Assembly: GCA_937907305.1 (NCBI GenBank) | Contig: CALERQ010000119.1 | Span: 1-22,720, forward strand | Source of the DNA: an uncultured Clostridia bacterium | GTDB taxonomy: Bacteria > Bacillota > Clostridia > Oscillospirales > Ruminococcaceae | DNA: 22,720 nucleotides | Direction of reading: 5' to 3' | Shown here: positions 20,769 to 22,720 of the stretch, piece by piece | Layout of the letters: each line of letters starts with the position of its first letter | Numbering within the stretch: the stretch's first letter is position 1 | Position numbers and translations under genes: made by a program | Notes under the pieces: model-generated | What the model saw: only the letters and a program-made list of their open reading frames with translations | Told to the model about the DNA's origin: nothing | Databases searched by the model: none

Positions 20769-21347
20769 TCAGCTTTCGGCGGAGGCGAACAGCGCCGTAC
20801 AGACGGTGCGGGCTTCCTCGCGGCTGCTGACAGAGATGCGGTAATAAGCATCGCCATATTCGAAGAAGGCGTAACCGCTTGGCTCGTAGGTATGCGGGTA
20901 AACGATCACATCGTAGTACACCGGCACAGGGAAATCGGTCCACAAATCAGTATCGGTATACTGGCCGGAACCCTCCGACGGGTCCCGGTGATAGCGCCCC
21001 ATGTATTCTTCAAGGGTCAAGCTGTTCTTGTAGAAATCGATCTGATAGACGGTGTGGTTCTTTTTTCCCCAGTCATAGTAGCAGGTGATATACTCCGGGT
21101 TTTCCGGTTCATCCTTGGGGTATTTCAGCCAATAGTCATGGCTGCTCCAGTCCCTGGCGTTTTCCATATGCAGCAGCCCGGTTTTCCCGCACTTTTCTTC
21201 GACCTTTGCCATGGTGCCGTAGGTGCGCAGGCAATAGTCATCCGTATCGTGATAGTAATACCGGAATGCCCGGAACCCGGCATAGCACCCTGCCGCAATA
21301 ACTGCCGCCAATAGAATATAGCCGTACTTTTTGAGAAATTTCTTCAT
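20769..21347 (-). CDS. membrane-anchored extracytoplasmic protein, unknown family
   Basis: A 192-residue protein. MKKFLKKYGYILLAAVIAAG is a basic start plus hydrophobic helix, followed at once by Cys21. A lipoprotein is conceivable, but the box IAAGC is not a good match, so an uncleaved anchor is as likely. The exported part is rich in Tyr, Asp and His (RYYYHDTDDYCLRTYG, GRYHRDPSEGSGQ) and has several cysteines. I recognise no family. GGGAGGATAAC precedes the ATG at 21347. It is transcribed towards the sigma/anti-sigma genes but ends at a shared terminator, so it is separate from them. Confidence 0.78.
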   Translation of the reverse strand: MKKFLKKYGYILLAAVIAAGCYAGFRAFRYYYHDTDDYCLRTYGTMAKVEEKCGKTGLLHMENARDWSSHDYWLKYPKDEPENPEYITCYYDWGKKNHTVYQIDFYKNSLTLEEYMGRYHRDPSEGSGQYTDTDLWTDFPVPVYYDVIVYPHTYEPSGYAFFEYGDAYYRISVSSREEARTVCTALFASAES

Positions 21348-21449
21348 GTTATCCTCCCTGAATGTCCTGTGGTTACTATCTTACACTACTGTAAACGAAT
21401 GAGGAAGGGAAAGTGTGACAAAAAGGGAGAAAAAATTTTATCCCAGGGA

Positions 21450-21490
21450 AGAAAAACAGTCCGGGCAAGGAGGCTCTGCCCGGACTGTCT
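21450..21490. terminator. terminator of the HAD-HPr gene
   Basis: ACAGTCCGGGCA and TGCCCGGACTGT form a 12-bp perfect stem. It has TTTTTCTT on the minus-strand exit and T-rich sequence on the other side. Confidence 0.88.
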
Positions 21491-21498
21491 TTCTTTTT

Positions 21499-22020
21499 TT
21501 ATTCCATTTCTCCAAATCCGGCACGGACGACCTGTGCCAGCGCTTCAGCAGCTTCGGCTTCATCCTCTCCCGCGGCGGAAATGATGATCTCATCCCCGCG
21601 GACAAAGGCGCCGCTCATGAGCATGATGATGGATTTGGCGTTGACAGGATCTTCCCCCGGACGCCCCACAGTGATGCGGGAGCGAAACTGCTTGGCCCGG
21701 GCGACGAACTCCGCGGCCGGGCGGGCATGCAGACCGGTGGGATTGATGACTTCCCCAGTGGGATAGCGGATGACCTCGGCGCCGTTATTACAGATCATAG
21801 GCGCATTAGGGCTGATTTGAGATGCGTAGGCATCCAATGTGGCGTATTCCCGCCCCGTACACACGGTGAACCCTATCCCCTGCCGTTGCAGGGCCGCAAT
21901 GGCCCGTAGCGCTCGGGGAGTGATTTCCTTGTAGTCATTGAGCAGCGTACCATCCAAATCGGACACCACCAACCGGATCTCCTGCGGCGCGGTCAGCTCC
22001 GTGATGAATGGACGGCTCAC
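21499..22020 (-). CDS. fusion of a truncated Cof-type HAD phosphatase and an HPr domain
   Basis: 173 residues in two parts. Residues 15-90 match the start of Cof/HAD-IIB phosphatases: motif I VVSDLDGTLL (Asp21, Asp23), motif II TVCTGRE (Thr55) and MICNNGAEVI. The protein then switches, with no gap, to an HPr fold: GEVINPTGLHARPAAEF with phosphorylatable His98, a VNAKSIIMLMSG segment with the Ser46 equivalent Ser130, GDEIIISAAGEDE, and a final helix. HAD motifs III and IV and the cap are missing, so phosphatase activity is doubtful, while the HPr half looks intact. The start GTG overlaps the GntR stop (GTGA). No strong ribosome site is visible, so coupling is likely. Confidence 0.86.
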   Translation of the reverse strand: MSRPFITELTAPQEIRLVVSDLDGTLLNDYKEITPRALRAIAALQRQGIGFTVCTGREYATLDAYASQISPNAPMICNNGAEVIRYPTGEVINPTGLHARPAAEFVARAKQFRSRITVGRPGEDPVNAKSIIMLMSGAFVRGDEIIISAAGEDEAEAAEALAQVVRAGFGEME

Positions 22021-22720
22021 TGGATGGGGCGGCGGCGCAGCCGGACAAAGGTACGGTAGCGATCTCCGCGGGTGTAGGCCTTGGCATACTCCACGGCCTC
22101 GCCTTTTTTATTGCGGATCACACGCTGATTCTGGAACAAGGGCGAGCCTGCCGGTATTTGCAGCAGGGCAGCCTGATAGGCATCCGCCACGCAGACTTCC
22201 CAAATCTCTTCACCATTATCCAGGTCGATCCCGGCCTTCTGCATTTCGGCATACAGGGAGGCGGTGGTAAAATCGATCTCTTTCCAGGGGAGCTTTTCGT
22301 AGGAAGAACGGGTAAGATAGGAGGTGCCCAGCTGGATTGGTTCGCCATCGGAATAGCGGACGCGCTGAATCTTGAGCACTTCTTCCCGGCCGATGCCCAG
22401 CATCTCCTGCACCTCTTCATCCGGAATGACAAGCTCTGCCGCGATGAGCAGGGAGGAAACGGCGCCGCCGCGCTGCTTGGCGTCTTCGTAGAAGCCCTGC
22501 AGCAGTGCGGTACATTCGGCATAGCTGTTATTGGCCACAAAGGTGCCGCGGCCCTGCTGCTTGACAAGATAGCCCTCGTGCTGGAGCTCATTGATCGCGG
22601 TGCGGATGGTGGTACGGCTGACACCGAACATGACCTCCAGCTCGGCCTCGGTGGGCAGAGGGTCACCCGGTTTCAGGCTCTGTCGGCCGATAATGTCGAT
22701 AAGACCTTCTTTTACTTTAT
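22017..22720 (-). CDS. GntR/HutC-family regulator with UTRA domain (5' end outside window)
   Basis: The frame is open from the window edge to the stop at 22017, about 233 residues, lacking only the first few. The winged-helix domain reads KVKEGLIDIIG, LKPGDPLPTEAELEVMFGVS, RTTIRTAINELQHEGYLV and RGTFVA, the GntR signature. A UTRA ligand-binding domain follows (EVLKIQRVRYSDGEPIQLG, then SPLFQNQRVIRNKKGEAVEYA). This type senses sugar phosphates or amino-acid-derived ligands. It is translationally coupled to the HAD-HPr gene, so the two are regulated together, possibly by autoregulation. The promoter is outside the window. Confidence 0.92.
   Translation of the reverse strand, partial: KVKEGLIDIIGRQSLKPGDPLPTEAELEVMFGVSRTTIRTAINELQHEGYLVKQQGRGTFVANNSYAECTALLQGFYEDAKQRGGAVSSLLIAAELVIPDEEVQEMLGIGREEVLKIQRVRYSDGEPIQLGTSYLTRSSYEKLPWKEIDFTTASLYAEMQKAGIDLDNGEEIWEVCVADAYQAALLQIPAGSPLFQNQRVIRNKKGEAVEYAKAYTRGDRYRTFVRLRRRPIQ

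Overview
The window looks like chromosomal DNA from a GC-rich, low-oxygen-type Firmicute, most likely a gut clostridium of the Oscillospirales/Ruminococcaceae kind. Supporting signs are AGGAGG-type ribosome sites, sigma-A promoters, a T-box leader on alaS, and a ComEC/HolA/RNase M5-like cluster. WalJ, RlmH and a perfect consensus parS site are also present; parS and rlmH/walJ often lie in the origin-proximal part of Firmicute chromosomes. The species assignment is inference.

Layout. 1-664: 5' end of alaS (minus) with T-box leader and promoter. 700-1500: a zinc-ribbon protein, then a tRNA-Leu(UAA) with a duplicated terminator/tRNA-3'-end relic. 1540-2480: two small membrane proteins and a convergent 36-residue coiled-coil microprotein. 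2580-4060: an orphan galactitol-type PTS EIIC. 4205-6301: a SpoIID-like/peptidoglycan-binding protein (minus). 6490-10222: comEC, holA and an RNase M5-like TOPRIM gene, translationally coupled. 10328-12924: an MBOAT protein and a DHHW/AlgJ-like partner, both apparently lacking their catalytic residues. 13095-13125: a palindrome and parS. 13182-16422: murA, walJ, rlmH (minus), with a 219-bp direct duplication next to rlmH. 16514-17315: three tandem genes for 28-29-residue membrane peptides (minus). 17356-19031: a cytoplasmic GH13 enzyme with a structured leader. 19113-20758: an ECF-type sigma factor and its likely membrane anti-sigma. 20769-21347: an anchored extracytoplasmic protein. 21450-22720: a GntR/UTRA regulator coupled to a gene fusing a truncated HAD phosphatase to an HPr domain.

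The strongest candidates for new biology are the three-member micropeptide family, the HAD-HPr fusion, the pseudo-enzyme MBOAT/DHHW pair, and the structured leader of the GH13 gene. Several GC-rich compound palindromes are scattered through the window. One of them is carried in frame inside a coding region.
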